A stretch of 64,000 bases of DNA from Nitricoxidireducens sp046726235 (lineage in GTDB: Bacteria; Pseudomonadota; Gammaproteobacteria; Burkholderiales; Rhodocyclaceae): contig JBKPAD010000005.1 in NCBI GenBank assembly GCA_046726235.1, positions 141,123 to 205,122 on the forward strand. The letters run 5' to 3'. Under the pieces are notes generated by a model. That model was not told the DNA's origin and ran no database searches. It was given only the letters and a program-made list of their open reading frames with translations. Position 1 is the first letter of the stretch, and every line of letters starts with the position of its first letter. Shown here piece by piece: positions 35,068 through 43,446 of this stretch. The position numbers and the translations under genes were made by a program.

Positions 35068-36405
35068 TTACATCTTCCAGCCGTAGGCAATGCCAATTGC
35101 GTCTTGGTGCATCTTGAGGTCGACCGGATGGCCAATAATGCCCCCGCCAGTACATCCAGCGCCCAAGTTGTTACATCCGCCATCGCCATTGGAAACACCT
35201 GTGACCTTATTTTCAAAGGCGTGCATGTAAGACAGGGTCAGTTCGGACTTATTGGCCAAGGTCCAGGTGGCGCCGAATGTCAGGTGGGTATCGACAGTGG
35301 CAGGCGCCAAGATGTTGAAGAAGGTCTGGGTCGAACCGATCGGTGCCTTCGCGTGATTCAGTCCAGCTCGCAACAGCAAGTCGGCCGCGTACTGATAAGT
35401 GACGCCGAGTTTGTAAACCGTCTGGTCCTTCCAGCCGAAACCAGAACCGTTGTCGGAACCGAGAAGCGTACCGGCGACAGCGGGGAACTTGTCGCCATTA
35501 TTGGAAATCGATTTGACGCCGCCGTAGTTGATCTGCACGACATCGGCGGCGACCATCAACTTGTCGCTAGCCTTGACGGCGATACCTACACCATAGGTTT
35601 CAGGAATGTCGAACTTGCCGGCTTCGGCGAACAGGCCCTTGTACTTGTCGAACTTCGACATCTTGGTCTTGGGCTGGTAGGTCGCCCCCATGGTGACGGC
35701 TGGCGAAAGCTGGCCGGTCCAACCGAACTTCAGGCCGACGCCGCGCGAAGTATCCTTGCCGCGGTTCGTAACGCTACCTTGGTAAAGAGTCTGGGCATCA
35801 GCACCTACGCCGTCGTCGAACGACTCCAGCCCGCGCGCCTCGAAGTTCTGGAAGACCAGATTCAGGCTGACGCCGATCGAGTGGTTCTTCGCGACTTTCC
35901 AGGCGAAGGTCGGCGAGATGAACAACTGCTCGAGATTGCTATAAGTATTCGAGTTTGCGGCGCCTGCGATGACGGCCTTACCATAATCGGTGTTCATGCC
36001 GCCATTGCCATAGACGGAAATGCCAACCGCCATGTCCCCGCCGAGCATCCTGTTGTACCCAAACTCGGGGATAGCGAACAGGTTCTTGCCACTCTTGTAA
36101 TCCGTATTCGGGCTAACCGTTTGATAGGCGTTGTTGATCGTCGGTCCAGGAGTTGCAGTACCAGTCCATCTTGAAGTGCGGATCGGCGCAAACAGGTCAA
36201 GACCCAGGTCCATCCGATCGCCAACCATCGCCATGCCTGCCGGATTCGTGGCGGCGGCCAGCGAGTCTTGCGGCAGCGCGATACCGACCCCCCCCATGCT
36301 CTTGGCCTTGATGCCGTAGCCATGCGAGAAATAGCCGTTGGTGGCGAACGCCGAGGCCGAAAGGCCAGCGGCGGCGAAGAGTACTGCAAGCTTCGTTAAT
36401 TTCAT
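35068..36405 (-). CDS. FadL/OmpP1-family outer-membrane transporter
   Basis: 445 residues from ATG 36405. Signal peptide ends SASAFA; the mature protein begins TNGYFSHGYGIKAKSMGG with DSLAAATNPAGMA, the N-terminal hatch signature of FadL/TodX proteins. Repeated amphipathic strands run to a terminal aromatic-rich strand ending YGWKM. It takes up hydrophobic molecules across the outer membrane; in this sulfur setting the cargo could be elemental sulfur or organic compounds, which is speculation. Codons are somewhat AT-richer than neighbours, as in many highly expressed porins. Confidence 0.88.
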   Translation of the reverse strand: MKLTKLAVLFAAAGLSASAFATNGYFSHGYGIKAKSMGGVGIALPQDSLAAATNPAGMAMVGDRMDLGLDLFAPIRTSRWTGTATPGPTINNAYQTVSPNTDYKSGKNLFAIPEFGYNRMLGGDMAVGISVYGNGGMNTDYGKAVIAGAANSNTYSNLEQLFISPTFAWKVAKNHSIGVSLNLVFQNFEARGLESFDDGVGADAQTLYQGSVTNRGKDTSRGVGLKFGWTGQLSPAVTMGATYQPKTKMSKFDKYKGLFAEAGKFDIPETYGVGIAVKASDKLMVAADVVQINYGGVKSISNNGDKFPAVAGTLLGSDNGSGFGWKDQTVYKLGVTYQYAADLLLRAGLNHAKAPIGSTQTFFNILAPATVDTHLTFGATWTLANKSELTLSYMHAFENKVTGVSNGDGGCNNLGAGCTGGGIIGHPVDLKMHQDAIGIAYGWKM

Positions 36406-36445
36406 CTTCTGTGTCTCCTCCCTGAACGGGACGTGGTTGGGATTG

Positions 36446-37060
36446 TTAGATGAACAGGCAAACGTCGGATTGCTGGGCGACCGGTAGGAAGGTTGCGGCG
36501 CCGGCGTAGTCCATGTCGCTGACGAAATCGTCATGGCTGAAGCCGAACAGCTCGACCGTCATCTGACAGGCGACGAACTTGACGCCGGCTTCCTGGCTGA
36601 GGCTGCGCAGTTCGTCGATGCTGGCGACGCCGTTGTTGGCGATCGTCTGCTGCATGAGGCTGGTCGCGACCGTTTCAAAACCGGGGATGCCGGCTTGCAC
36701 GATGTTCGGGATGTTCCAGTTGATGCCCTTGAACCAGTCGGGGCCGAAAGGCATTTTCATCGGCATGCCGGGGTTGCCGAGCGGGCTCACCTTGAGGTCC
36801 GAGACATCCTTCTTGACCAGATTGAGGCCATAGAAGGTGAAGAAGATCGTCACGTCCCAGCCAAGTGCGGCGGCCGTCGAGGCGAGGATGAAAGGCGGAT
36901 AGGCCCAGTCCAGCGTGCCCTTGGTGGCGATGATGGCCATCGAAGGAGTCTTCGACTCCTGGATTTCCCTGAGCTTCTCTTCGATCTTGCCCGGCAGGAT
37001 TTCATCCAGCCGCTGGCGAATCAGGTCGTCGATGACGGCGACTTCGGGTGTGGCACCCAT
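36446..37060 (-). CDS. dsrE2: DsrE2-type sulfur carrier / transferase
   Basis: 204 residues. DsrE/F/H-like fold with an N-terminal helical extension (DDLIRQRLDEILPGKIEEKL). MAIIATKGTLDWAYPPFILAS and FFTFYGLNLVKKD are typical of the long DsrE2 group; conserved Cys in KFVACQMTVELFG is the likely persulfide site. DsrE2 receives or passes sulfane sulfur with TusA in the cytoplasm. It follows tusA on the same strand after 198 bp. Confidence 0.88.
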   Translation of the reverse strand: MGATPEVAVIDDLIRQRLDEILPGKIEEKLREIQESKTPSMAIIATKGTLDWAYPPFILASTAAALGWDVTIFFTFYGLNLVKKDVSDLKVSPLGNPGMPMKMPFGPDWFKGINWNIPNIVQAGIPGFETVATSLMQQTIANNGVASIDELRSLSQEAGVKFVACQMTVELFGFSHDDFVSDMDYAGAATFLPVAQQSDVCLFI

Positions 37061-37194
37061 GGTGTTCTCCTCTCTGCTGTCGATTCATCGATCTTGTGTT
37101 ATCTCCGCATCATGAAGTATGACGTTCGCCCAAGAGAACGATTGTCCTTATGCGGGAATAACCCTAGATGATGAATTCTGACTTCTAAAGCGAC

Positions 37195-37221
37195 GCGGGG
37201 AACGCCATCGGCGCTCCCCGC
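37195..37221 (-). terminator. Hairpin downstream of tusA
   Basis: Stem GCGGGGA.CGCC/GGCG.TCCCCGC with one mismatch and a three-base loop, 38 bases after the tusA stop; only a weak T-run (GCTTTAG) follows. Probably a terminator or a processing signal between tusA and dsrE2. Confidence 0.45.
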
Positions 37222-37258
37222 TATCAATCGACATGCGCGGCGCAAGCGCCGCAGCGCG

Positions 37259-37486
37259 TTACTTGCGCTTCATGAAGAATTCGAATTCCTTGTTGTTCTC
37301 GGCGGACGAGAGCAGTTCGTTGCCGGTCTGCTTGGCGAAGGCGGCGAAGTCCTTCACCGAGCCGGGGTCGGTCGAGGTGATGCGCAGCACCTGGCCGGCG
37401 GTCATTTCGGCCAGCGCCTTCTTGGCGCGCAGAATGGGCAGCGGGCAGTTGAGGCCGCGGGCGTCGAGATCCTTGTCGAAGTTCAT
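37259..37486 (-). CDS. tusA: TusA-family sulfur carrier protein
   Basis: 75 residues. LDARGLNCPLPILRAKKAL contains the CPxP motif whose Cys carries the persulfide. C-terminal GNELLSSAENNKEFEFFMKRK is split by family-typical strands. With DsrE2 it forms the cytoplasmic relay that feeds sulfane sulfur into oxidation toward sulfite. No rhodanese gene is adjacent. Confidence 0.93.
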   Translation of the reverse strand: MNFDKDLDARGLNCPLPILRAKKALAEMTAGQVLRITSTDPGSVKDFAAFAKQTGNELLSSAENNKEFEFFMKRK

Positions 37487-37598
37487 GTCGTTTTCCTCGT
37501 GATTTGGTTGGTCTGTGGAACTGTCTTTGCCGACTCTTGGAGCCGCCTGCGCTCTGCAGGCGTTCCGGCCGGCGTTTCTTGTAGAACTTTAGCGGGCG

Positions 37599-37628
37599 AT
37601 AATATTCTCATGCATCCTGTTTTCGCAA
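37599..37628 (-). promoter_or_regulatory. Promoter of tusA
   Basis: On the minus strand TTGCGA (37628-37623) and TATTAT (37604-37599) with an 18-bp spacer. The roughly 105-nt leader contains a hairpin CGCCTGC/GCAGGCG (37544-37562). The promoter overlaps the end of soeC, so tusA-dsrE2 can be transcribed independently. Confidence 0.45.
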
Positions 37629-37656
37629 CTGTCTTCCGTCATTCGGCGCTGCGGGG

Positions 37657-38637
37657 TCAGGCCACCGACTGGTAGTACAAGTTTTGCGGATGGTTGGCCT
37701 GGGCGAAGAAGAACCAGCGCTCGACGATCAGCCCTGCGTACTGAACGACGAAGGCGGCCAGCAGCGACTCGGCCGCCGCTCCCGCAAAACCCGCGAGCAG
37801 CAGGCTTGCCGGCACGACGAACACGCCGACCAGGAACACCCACTTCAGCGAGCGCAGGAAGCTGGCGCTGCGGCCATGGAAGAACTCGCGCGTGTTGAAC
37901 GAGCCGCCCATGAATCCCTGCGTCTTCTGCACGATCTTCGGATGCTTGATGCCGATCGCCGACTGCAACGTCGACTTCGGCTTGAGGCGGCAGTTGCGCA
38001 CCAGCGAGGCCACGCGTGCAATGAGGCCGACCAGCAGGATGATCAGCGCCCAGCCGGCGAAGAAGCTGGCGAGCGCCGGCGCCACCAGCGCCGCGAAACC
38101 CGCCGCCAGCGTGAAGCCCGAGGCGCTGCCGAGCAGCGTGTAGTTGATCACCGTCAGCGGCGTGTGCCATTCGCGCAGGAAGCGCAGGCAGGCGTAAATC
38201 ATTCCAGTGGACAGGTACAGCAGGAACGCGAGCAGTGTGCCGATGACGCCGAGCGCCACGGTGACGTCGACGACGATGCCGCCGGGCAGCGTCGCGATCG
38301 CCGGTTTCCAGTCGAGCAGATGCGCGGCGCCATAGAGGAATACCGTGCCCATGAACGCCGGCAGCACGATCACCTCGCGCGACAGCCAGGACGTGCGCCA
38401 TTGCGTCGCCGAACGCCAGGCGCGCTCCGGACGGCCGAGGTGGAAGAACGAGGCCACCAGCCCGCCGATGAGGAACAGCAGCGCCAGCGCGCTGCCGTGG
38501 GCGTAGAACGTATGCCCGTCCTGCTTCGGCAGCAGATCGAACAGGGCATACGACTGGGCCGTGAACAGCGCCAGGAACAGGCCTTGGCCGACGCCGATCA
38601 GCGTGGTGAGGAAAATGACGGAAAAGGCGGGATGCAT
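37657..38637 (-). CDS. soeC: Sulfite dehydrogenase membrane anchor SoeC (DmsC type)
   Basis: 326 residues with eight or nine transmembrane helices. DmsC-like: PAFSVIFLTTLIGVGQGLFLA, SFFHLGRPERAWRSATQWRTSWLSRE, here read as two motifs. It passes electrons from SoeB to quinone. Last gene of soeABC, 13 bp after soeB. Confidence 0.88.
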   Translation of the reverse strand: MHPAFSVIFLTTLIGVGQGLFLALFTAQSYALFDLLPKQDGHTFYAHGSALALLFLIGGLVASFFHLGRPERAWRSATQWRTSWLSREVIVLPAFMGTVFLYGAAHLLDWKPAIATLPGGIVVDVTVALGVIGTLLAFLLYLSTGMIYACLRFLREWHTPLTVINYTLLGSASGFTLAAGFAALVAPALASFFAGWALIILLVGLIARVASLVRNCRLKPKSTLQSAIGIKHPKIVQKTQGFMGGSFNTREFFHGRSASFLRSLKWVFLVGVFVVPASLLLAGFAGAAAESLLAAFVVQYAGLIVERWFFFAQANHPQNLYYQSVA

Positions 38638-38650
38638 GTCGTATTCGTCC

Positions 38651-39382
38651 TTACCAGCTCGTGACGTCGTCGAGCGAGGGCTCTGCCATGCCGGGCTTGG
38701 GCAGCTGCTCGTCGATCTTGAGCGGATTGTCGGCGCGCTCGATCTCGTCGACGCGGATGCGCAGCCGCGTCTTGCGTCGCGGCAGGTAGTGGTTCGCGGG
38801 GCTGGTGCCCCATTCGGGCATCAACTGGTAGCCGCCGGCCTCGCGGATCGCCTGCGAGACTTCCGAGTCCGGATCGTGGATGTCGCCGTAGAGGCGCGCA
38901 CTCGTCGGGCACGCGCGCACGCACGCGGGGCGACGCTCCTCCTCGGTCATCTTCGGGTCGTAGATGCGGTCGACGCACAGCGTGCACTTCTTCATCACCT
39001 TCTGCTGCTCGTCGAACTCGCGCACGCCGTAGGGGCAGGCCCAGGAGCAGTACTTGCAGCCGATGCACTTGTCGTAGTCGACGAGGACGATGCCGTCCTC
39101 CTTGCGCTTGTACGAGGCGCCGGTCGGACAGACCGGCACACAGGGCGGGTCTTCGCAATGGAGGCAGGACTTCGGGAAGTGCACGGTCTCCGTGTTCGGG
39201 AACTCGCCAACCTCGAAGGTCTGCACGCGATTGAAGAAGGTGCCGGTCGGGTCCTTGCCGTAAGGGTTCTGATCGACCATCGGGCCGGCCGGGCCCGAGG
39301 TGTTCCATTCCTTGCAGTTCGTCACGCAGGCCTGGCAGCCGACGCAGACGTTGAGGTCGATGACCAACGCGAGTTGGGTCAT
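38651..39382 (-). CDS. soeB: Sulfite dehydrogenase iron-sulfur subunit SoeB
   Basis: 243 residues. Four ferredoxin-like clusters: CVGCQACVTNCKEWN (start), CLHCEDPPCVPVCPTGASY, CIGCKYCSWACPYG and a distal CTLCVDR...CVRACPT, the pattern of DmsB/PhsB subunits. Bridges SoeA and SoeC in the cytoplasm. Follows soeA by 28 bp. Confidence 0.93.
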   Translation of the reverse strand: MTQLALVIDLNVCVGCQACVTNCKEWNTSGPAGPMVDQNPYGKDPTGTFFNRVQTFEVGEFPNTETVHFPKSCLHCEDPPCVPVCPTGASYKRKEDGIVLVDYDKCIGCKYCSWACPYGVREFDEQQKVMKKCTLCVDRIYDPKMTEEERRPACVRACPTSARLYGDIHDPDSEVSQAIREAGGYQLMPEWGTSPANHYLPRRKTRLRIRVDEIERADNPLKIDEQLPKPGMAEPSLDDVTSW

Positions 39383-39410
39383 AGCGAGCGTTCCTTGCAG
39401 TCGAGCTGGG

Positions 39411-42269
39411 TCATTTCGTCACCTTTCCGGCGAAGAAATTCCACACGCTGCGGCGTTCGCTCTGTCCCGGATACTGCTTCAAGGGCTCGAACTGCGGCGA
39501 CGTCTGCTGCGGTTCGCCGGCTTCCGCCTTGCTGATGCGCACGCGCACGTCGTACCACGCGGCCTGGCCGGTGATCGGGTCGGAGTTGGAAACGCGGCCC
39601 GCGCCTCCCGGCAATTCCTCGGAGATCAGGTGATTGAGCAGGAAGCCCTGCTGCGACTCGTTGGCGTCCGGCGTCAGGCCCCAGGCGCCCGCGGCCTTGC
39701 CGATCGCGTTCCAGGTCCACACCGTGCCGGGCTCGACGGCTTCCGAGTGCTTGACCATGCAGCGCACCTTGCCCCACTGGCTTTCGACCCAGATCCAGTC
39801 GCCGTCGTCGATGCCGGCGATGCGCGCCGTCTGCGTGTTCACGTAGAGCAGGTTGTGGGCGTGGATCTGGCGCAGCCAGGCGTTCTGGGAGTCCCACGAG
39901 TGGTACATCGCCATCGGCCGCTGGGTGATCGCGGCGAGCGGATACTTGTGCTTGTCGGTCGCCTGGCCTTCGAGCGTGTCGGCGTAGAAGGGCAGCGGAT
40001 CGAACCAGGTCTCGATGCGCTTCTTCAGGTGCTCCGGCGGCTTGCGCGTCAGCCCCTTGCCCTGCGCCGCGGTGCGGAATTTCTGCAGCACCTCGGAATA
40101 CAGGTGGATCAGGATCGGCTCGGCGTAGCGCGTGACGCGATTGCGCTGGCTCCATTGCAGGTAGCCGCGGTTCCAGTTGCGCATGTACTGGTAGCTCTTC
40201 GGCAGCTCGTAATGGAAGACGCAGTTGTTCTTGGCGTACATCTCCCACTGGTTCGGGTTCGGCTCGCCGCGCATGAACTTCTCGCCGCCTTTGCCGCGCC
40301 AGCCGGCGAGGAAGCCGATGCCGGAGCCGGGCTCGGTCTCGTAGTTCACGATGAAGTCGGGGTAATCGCGGTACTTGCGCACGCCCTCCTTGGTGACGAA
40401 GGCGGGCAGCTTGAGGCGTGTGCCGAGTTCGATCAGCACTTCCTGGAAGGGCTTGCACTCGCCCGTCGGCGGCACGACCGGGATGCGTACCGAATCCACC
40501 GGGCCGTCGAACTCCGAGATCGGCCGGTCGAGGATCGACATCACGTCGTGGCGCTCAAGGTAGGTCGTGTCCGGCAGGATCAGGTCGGCGAAGGCCGTCA
40601 TCTCGGACTGGAAGGCGTCGGCGACGACGATGAACGGGATCTTGTAGGTCCCGTCCTCCTCCTTGTCGACGAGCATCTTGCGCACCTCGACGGCGTTCAT
40701 CGTCGAGTTCCACGCCATGTTCGCCATGAAGATCAGCAGCGTGTCGATCTTGTACGGATCGCCGCGCCAGGCATTGGTGATGGCGTTGTGCATCAGCCCG
40801 TGCACCGATAGCGGGTATTCCCACGAGAAGGCCTTGTCGATGCGGACCGGCTTGCCCTCGGCATCGACGAACAAATCGTCGGGGTCCGACGGCCAGCCCA
40901 GCGCCATGCCGTCGAGCGGCCGGTTCGGCTGCACGGCGCGCGGATCGTTCGGCGTGCGCGCGCAGGGCGGGATCGGGCGCGGGAAAGGCACCTTGTGACG
41001 GAAGCCGCCGGGCCGGTCGATGGTGCCGAGCAGCGACATCAGGATGCCGAGCGCGCGGATGGTCTGGAAGCCGTTCGAGTGCGCGGCGAGCCCGCGCATG
41101 GCATGGAAGGCGACCGGGTTGCCGGTCACCGTGTCGTGCTCGACGCCCCAGGAATCGGTCCAGGAAATCGGCAGCTCGATCTTCTGGTCGCGCGCCGTGA
41201 CGCCCATTTCGTAGGCGATGCGGCGGATGGTGTCGGCCGGAATGCCGGTGATGCCTTCGGCCCACTCCGGCGTGTAGTCGGCGACGCGCTCCTGCAGCAG
41301 CTGGAACGCCGGCTTGACCCTGGTGCCGTCCTTGAGCGTGAACTCGCCGCGCAGGAAGGGATCGGCGCCCGGCGTGTGCGTGATGACCGGCTTGTTGGTG
41401 TTGCGGTCCCACCAGAGCTTGTCCTGGGGGTCGTAGCAGGCTTCTTCCTCGGGCACCTCGGTGCGCAGAAACATGCCGAACTCGTCGCTGTCCGCATCGA
41501 CGTTCACCAGTTGCCCGGCGTTCGAGTAGCGCACCAGGAACTCGCGATCGTAGAGGCCCTTGCCGATGATCTCGTGCAGGAAAGCCAGCAGCAGCGCGCC
41601 GTCGGTGCCCGGACGGATCGGCACCCATTCGTCGGCGATGGCCGAATAGCCGGTGCGGACGGGATTGATCGAGACGAAGCGGCCGCCGTCGCGCTTGAAC
41701 TTCGCCAGCGCCATTTTCATCGGGTTCGAGTGATGATCCTCGGCGGTGCCGATCATCACGAACAGCTTGGCGCGGTCGAGGTCGGGACCGCCGAACTCCC
41801 AGAACGAGCCGCCGATGGTGTAGATCATGCCGGCGGCCATGTTCACCGAGCACAGGCCGCCGTGGGCGGCGTAGTTCGGCGTGCCGAACTGGCGCGCGAA
41901 CAGGCCGGTCAGCGCCTGCATCTGGTCGCGGCCGGTGAACAGCGCGAACTTCTTCGGGTCGGTCGCGCGGATCTTGCCGAGGCGCTCGGCCAGCGTCGAA
42001 AACGCTTCCTCCCAGGAGATCGGCTCGAACTCGCCCTGGCCGCGCTCGGCACTCGGCTTGCGGCGCAGCGGCCGCGTCAGGCGCGCCGGCGAGTATTGCT
42101 TCATGATGCCCGACGAGCCCTTGGCGCAGATCACGCCCTTGTTGAGCGGATGGTCGGGATTGCCGTCGATGTAGCGGACTTCGCCATCGCGCAGATGCAC
42201 GCGGATGCCGCAGCGACACGCGCACATGTAGCAGGTGGTCTTCTTGATCTCTTCGACGGGAACGGTCAT
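39411..42269 (-). CDS. soeA: Sulfite dehydrogenase molybdopterin subunit SoeA
   Basis: 952 residues. No twin-arginine leader, so cytoplasmic, as expected for SoeA and unlike DMSO or polysulfide reductases. The N-terminal cluster motif is CYMCACRCGIRVHL with a distal GVICAKGSSG. Molybdopterin-binding signatures include FALFTGRDQMQALTG and ISWEEAFSTLAERL. It oxidises sulfite to sulfate with transfer to quinone via SoeBC. Divergent from the 133-residue gene; 118 bp between. Confidence 0.88.
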   Translation of the reverse strand: MTVPVEEIKKTTCYMCACRCGIRVHLRDGEVRYIDGNPDHPLNKGVICAKGSSGIMKQYSPARLTRPLRRKPSAERGQGEFEPISWEEAFSTLAERLGKIRATDPKKFALFTGRDQMQALTGLFARQFGTPNYAAHGGLCSVNMAAGMIYTIGGSFWEFGGPDLDRAKLFVMIGTAEDHHSNPMKMALAKFKRDGGRFVSINPVRTGYSAIADEWVPIRPGTDGALLLAFLHEIIGKGLYDREFLVRYSNAGQLVNVDADSDEFGMFLRTEVPEEEACYDPQDKLWWDRNTNKPVITHTPGADPFLRGEFTLKDGTRVKPAFQLLQERVADYTPEWAEGITGIPADTIRRIAYEMGVTARDQKIELPISWTDSWGVEHDTVTGNPVAFHAMRGLAAHSNGFQTIRALGILMSLLGTIDRPGGFRHKVPFPRPIPPCARTPNDPRAVQPNRPLDGMALGWPSDPDDLFVDAEGKPVRIDKAFSWEYPLSVHGLMHNAITNAWRGDPYKIDTLLIFMANMAWNSTMNAVEVRKMLVDKEEDGTYKIPFIVVADAFQSEMTAFADLILPDTTYLERHDVMSILDRPISEFDGPVDSVRIPVVPPTGECKPFQEVLIELGTRLKLPAFVTKEGVRKYRDYPDFIVNYETEPGSGIGFLAGWRGKGGEKFMRGEPNPNQWEMYAKNNCVFHYELPKSYQYMRNWNRGYLQWSQRNRVTRYAEPILIHLYSEVLQKFRTAAQGKGLTRKPPEHLKKRIETWFDPLPFYADTLEGQATDKHKYPLAAITQRPMAMYHSWDSQNAWLRQIHAHNLLYVNTQTARIAGIDDGDWIWVESQWGKVRCMVKHSEAVEPGTVWTWNAIGKAAGAWGLTPDANESQQGFLLNHLISEELPGGAGRVSNSDPITGQAAWYDVRVRISKAEAGEPQQTSPQFEPLKQYPGQSERRSVWNFFAGKVTK

Positions 42270-42387
42270 CTCTGTTCTTGCGACGGGCTGGCGATTCGTA
42301 AATTAGAATTTTGCGATATTCTCCGCGACCTTTCCCCGCGGCTCAAGGGGAAGCTTTTTATTCCCGCATAGAAAACTGGAGGAATGC

Positions 42388-42789
42388 ATGGCCACCGTAC
42401 CCGATTTCACCGACGCCGAAATCAAGCTCGCCGGCCAGACGCTGCTCGAACGCTACGGCCGCGCGGTGCCCACCGAAGTCGCCGACGCCGAGATCGGCCT
42501 CGGCTCGGAGGGCGGCGAGCTGACGACCTGCCCCGTCCTTTACTGGGAAGAGCGCGGCGCGCACTTCGTCGTCTTCAAGATCGCCGAGAGCCGTTATCGC
42601 GCGCAGTTCTACTACTCCGAGGCGCAGCAGTACGGCACCGGCAAGGACAGCTTCGACAACCTCGGCGACTGCATGATCACCGTGCTGCAGGTGCAGAGCG
42701 ACCACGAACGCCAGATGCAGGGCATCCGCACCGGCACGACGTCGAAGGACCTGAACGGCGACGACTACGACGGCCCGCTGGTGATCTGA
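42388..42789 (+). CDS. Conserved hypothetical protein, 133 residues
   Basis: Soluble protein after a strong GGAGGA site. Features: DFTDAEIKLAGQTLLERYG, VLYWEERGAHFVVFKIAESRY and QFYYSEAQQYGTG; no known domain. It lies between soeA (divergent) and a phosphoesterase gene that overlaps its stop by one base, and precedes qmoA on the same strand. Context suggests a sulfur-metabolism accessory, but that is inference. Confidence 0.7.
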   Translation: MATVPDFTDAEIKLAGQTLLERYGRAVPTEVADAEIGLGSEGGELTTCPVLYWEERGAHFVVFKIAESRYRAQFYYSEAQQYGTGKDSFDNLGDCMITVLQVQSDHERQMQGIRTGTTSKDLNGDDYDGPLVI

Positions 42790-43304
42790 TGAAAGTCTGC
42801 ATCGTTTCCGACAGCCACGACCGCGGCCCGATGCTGGCGACGGCGGTCGCCACCGCCATGGCCGAAGGCGCCCAGGCCGTGATCCACTGCGGCGACCTGA
42901 TTGGCGTCAATACCGTCAAGGCTTCCCTGAAGCTCGGCCTGCCGCTGCACGTGATCCACGGCAACAACCTCGGCGACCTCGTCGCCCTTGCGCGCGTGTC
43001 CTGCAACTCCGAAGGCCTGCTCAACTACCACGGCCGCGACGCCACGCTGCAAATGGCGGGCCGCCGCATCTTCGTCACCCACTATCCGCACTACGGCCAC
43101 GGCATGGCCTGCACAGGCGACTACGACCTCGTCTGCTGCGGCCACAGCCACGAGCCGCTGGTCGCGCAGCAGCCCAACGTCAAGGGCGGCCAGACCTGGC
43201 TGGTGAATCCCGGCACGGTGGCCGGCCTCGGCGCACCCGAGGCGACCTGGATCCTCGGCGACCTCGAGGCGATGACTTTCGAGATTCGCAAGCTCGAGAC
43301 GTAA
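42789..43304 (+). CDS. YfcE-type metallophosphoesterase
   Basis: 171 residues. Metal-binding motifs IVSDSHDRG, IHCGDLIG, IHGNNLGD, VTHYPHYGHG and CGHSHEP match calcineurin-like phosphodiesterases of the YfcE/MJ0936 group. Start overlaps the upstream stop (TGATG), so it is translationally coupled to the 133-residue protein. Substrate unknown. Confidence 0.9.
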   Translation: MKVCIVSDSHDRGPMLATAVATAMAEGAQAVIHCGDLIGVNTVKASLKLGLPLHVIHGNNLGDLVALARVSCNSEGLLNYHGRDATLQMAGRRIFVTHYPHYGHGMACTGDYDLVCCGHSHEPLVAQQPNVKGGQTWLVNPGTVAGLGAPEATWILGDLEAMTFEIRKLET

Positions 43305-43446
43305 CCGGGCCGCTCACGTATACACACACTCTATTTCGCCATAGGAACATTTCACCGCCGATCTTGAGGAATCGCAGGAAGGGCGCGGGACAGCGCGGGT
43401 AGAATCCGCCGCGTTCGCAAGGAACGACCTTTCCCGGAGGCTAGCT

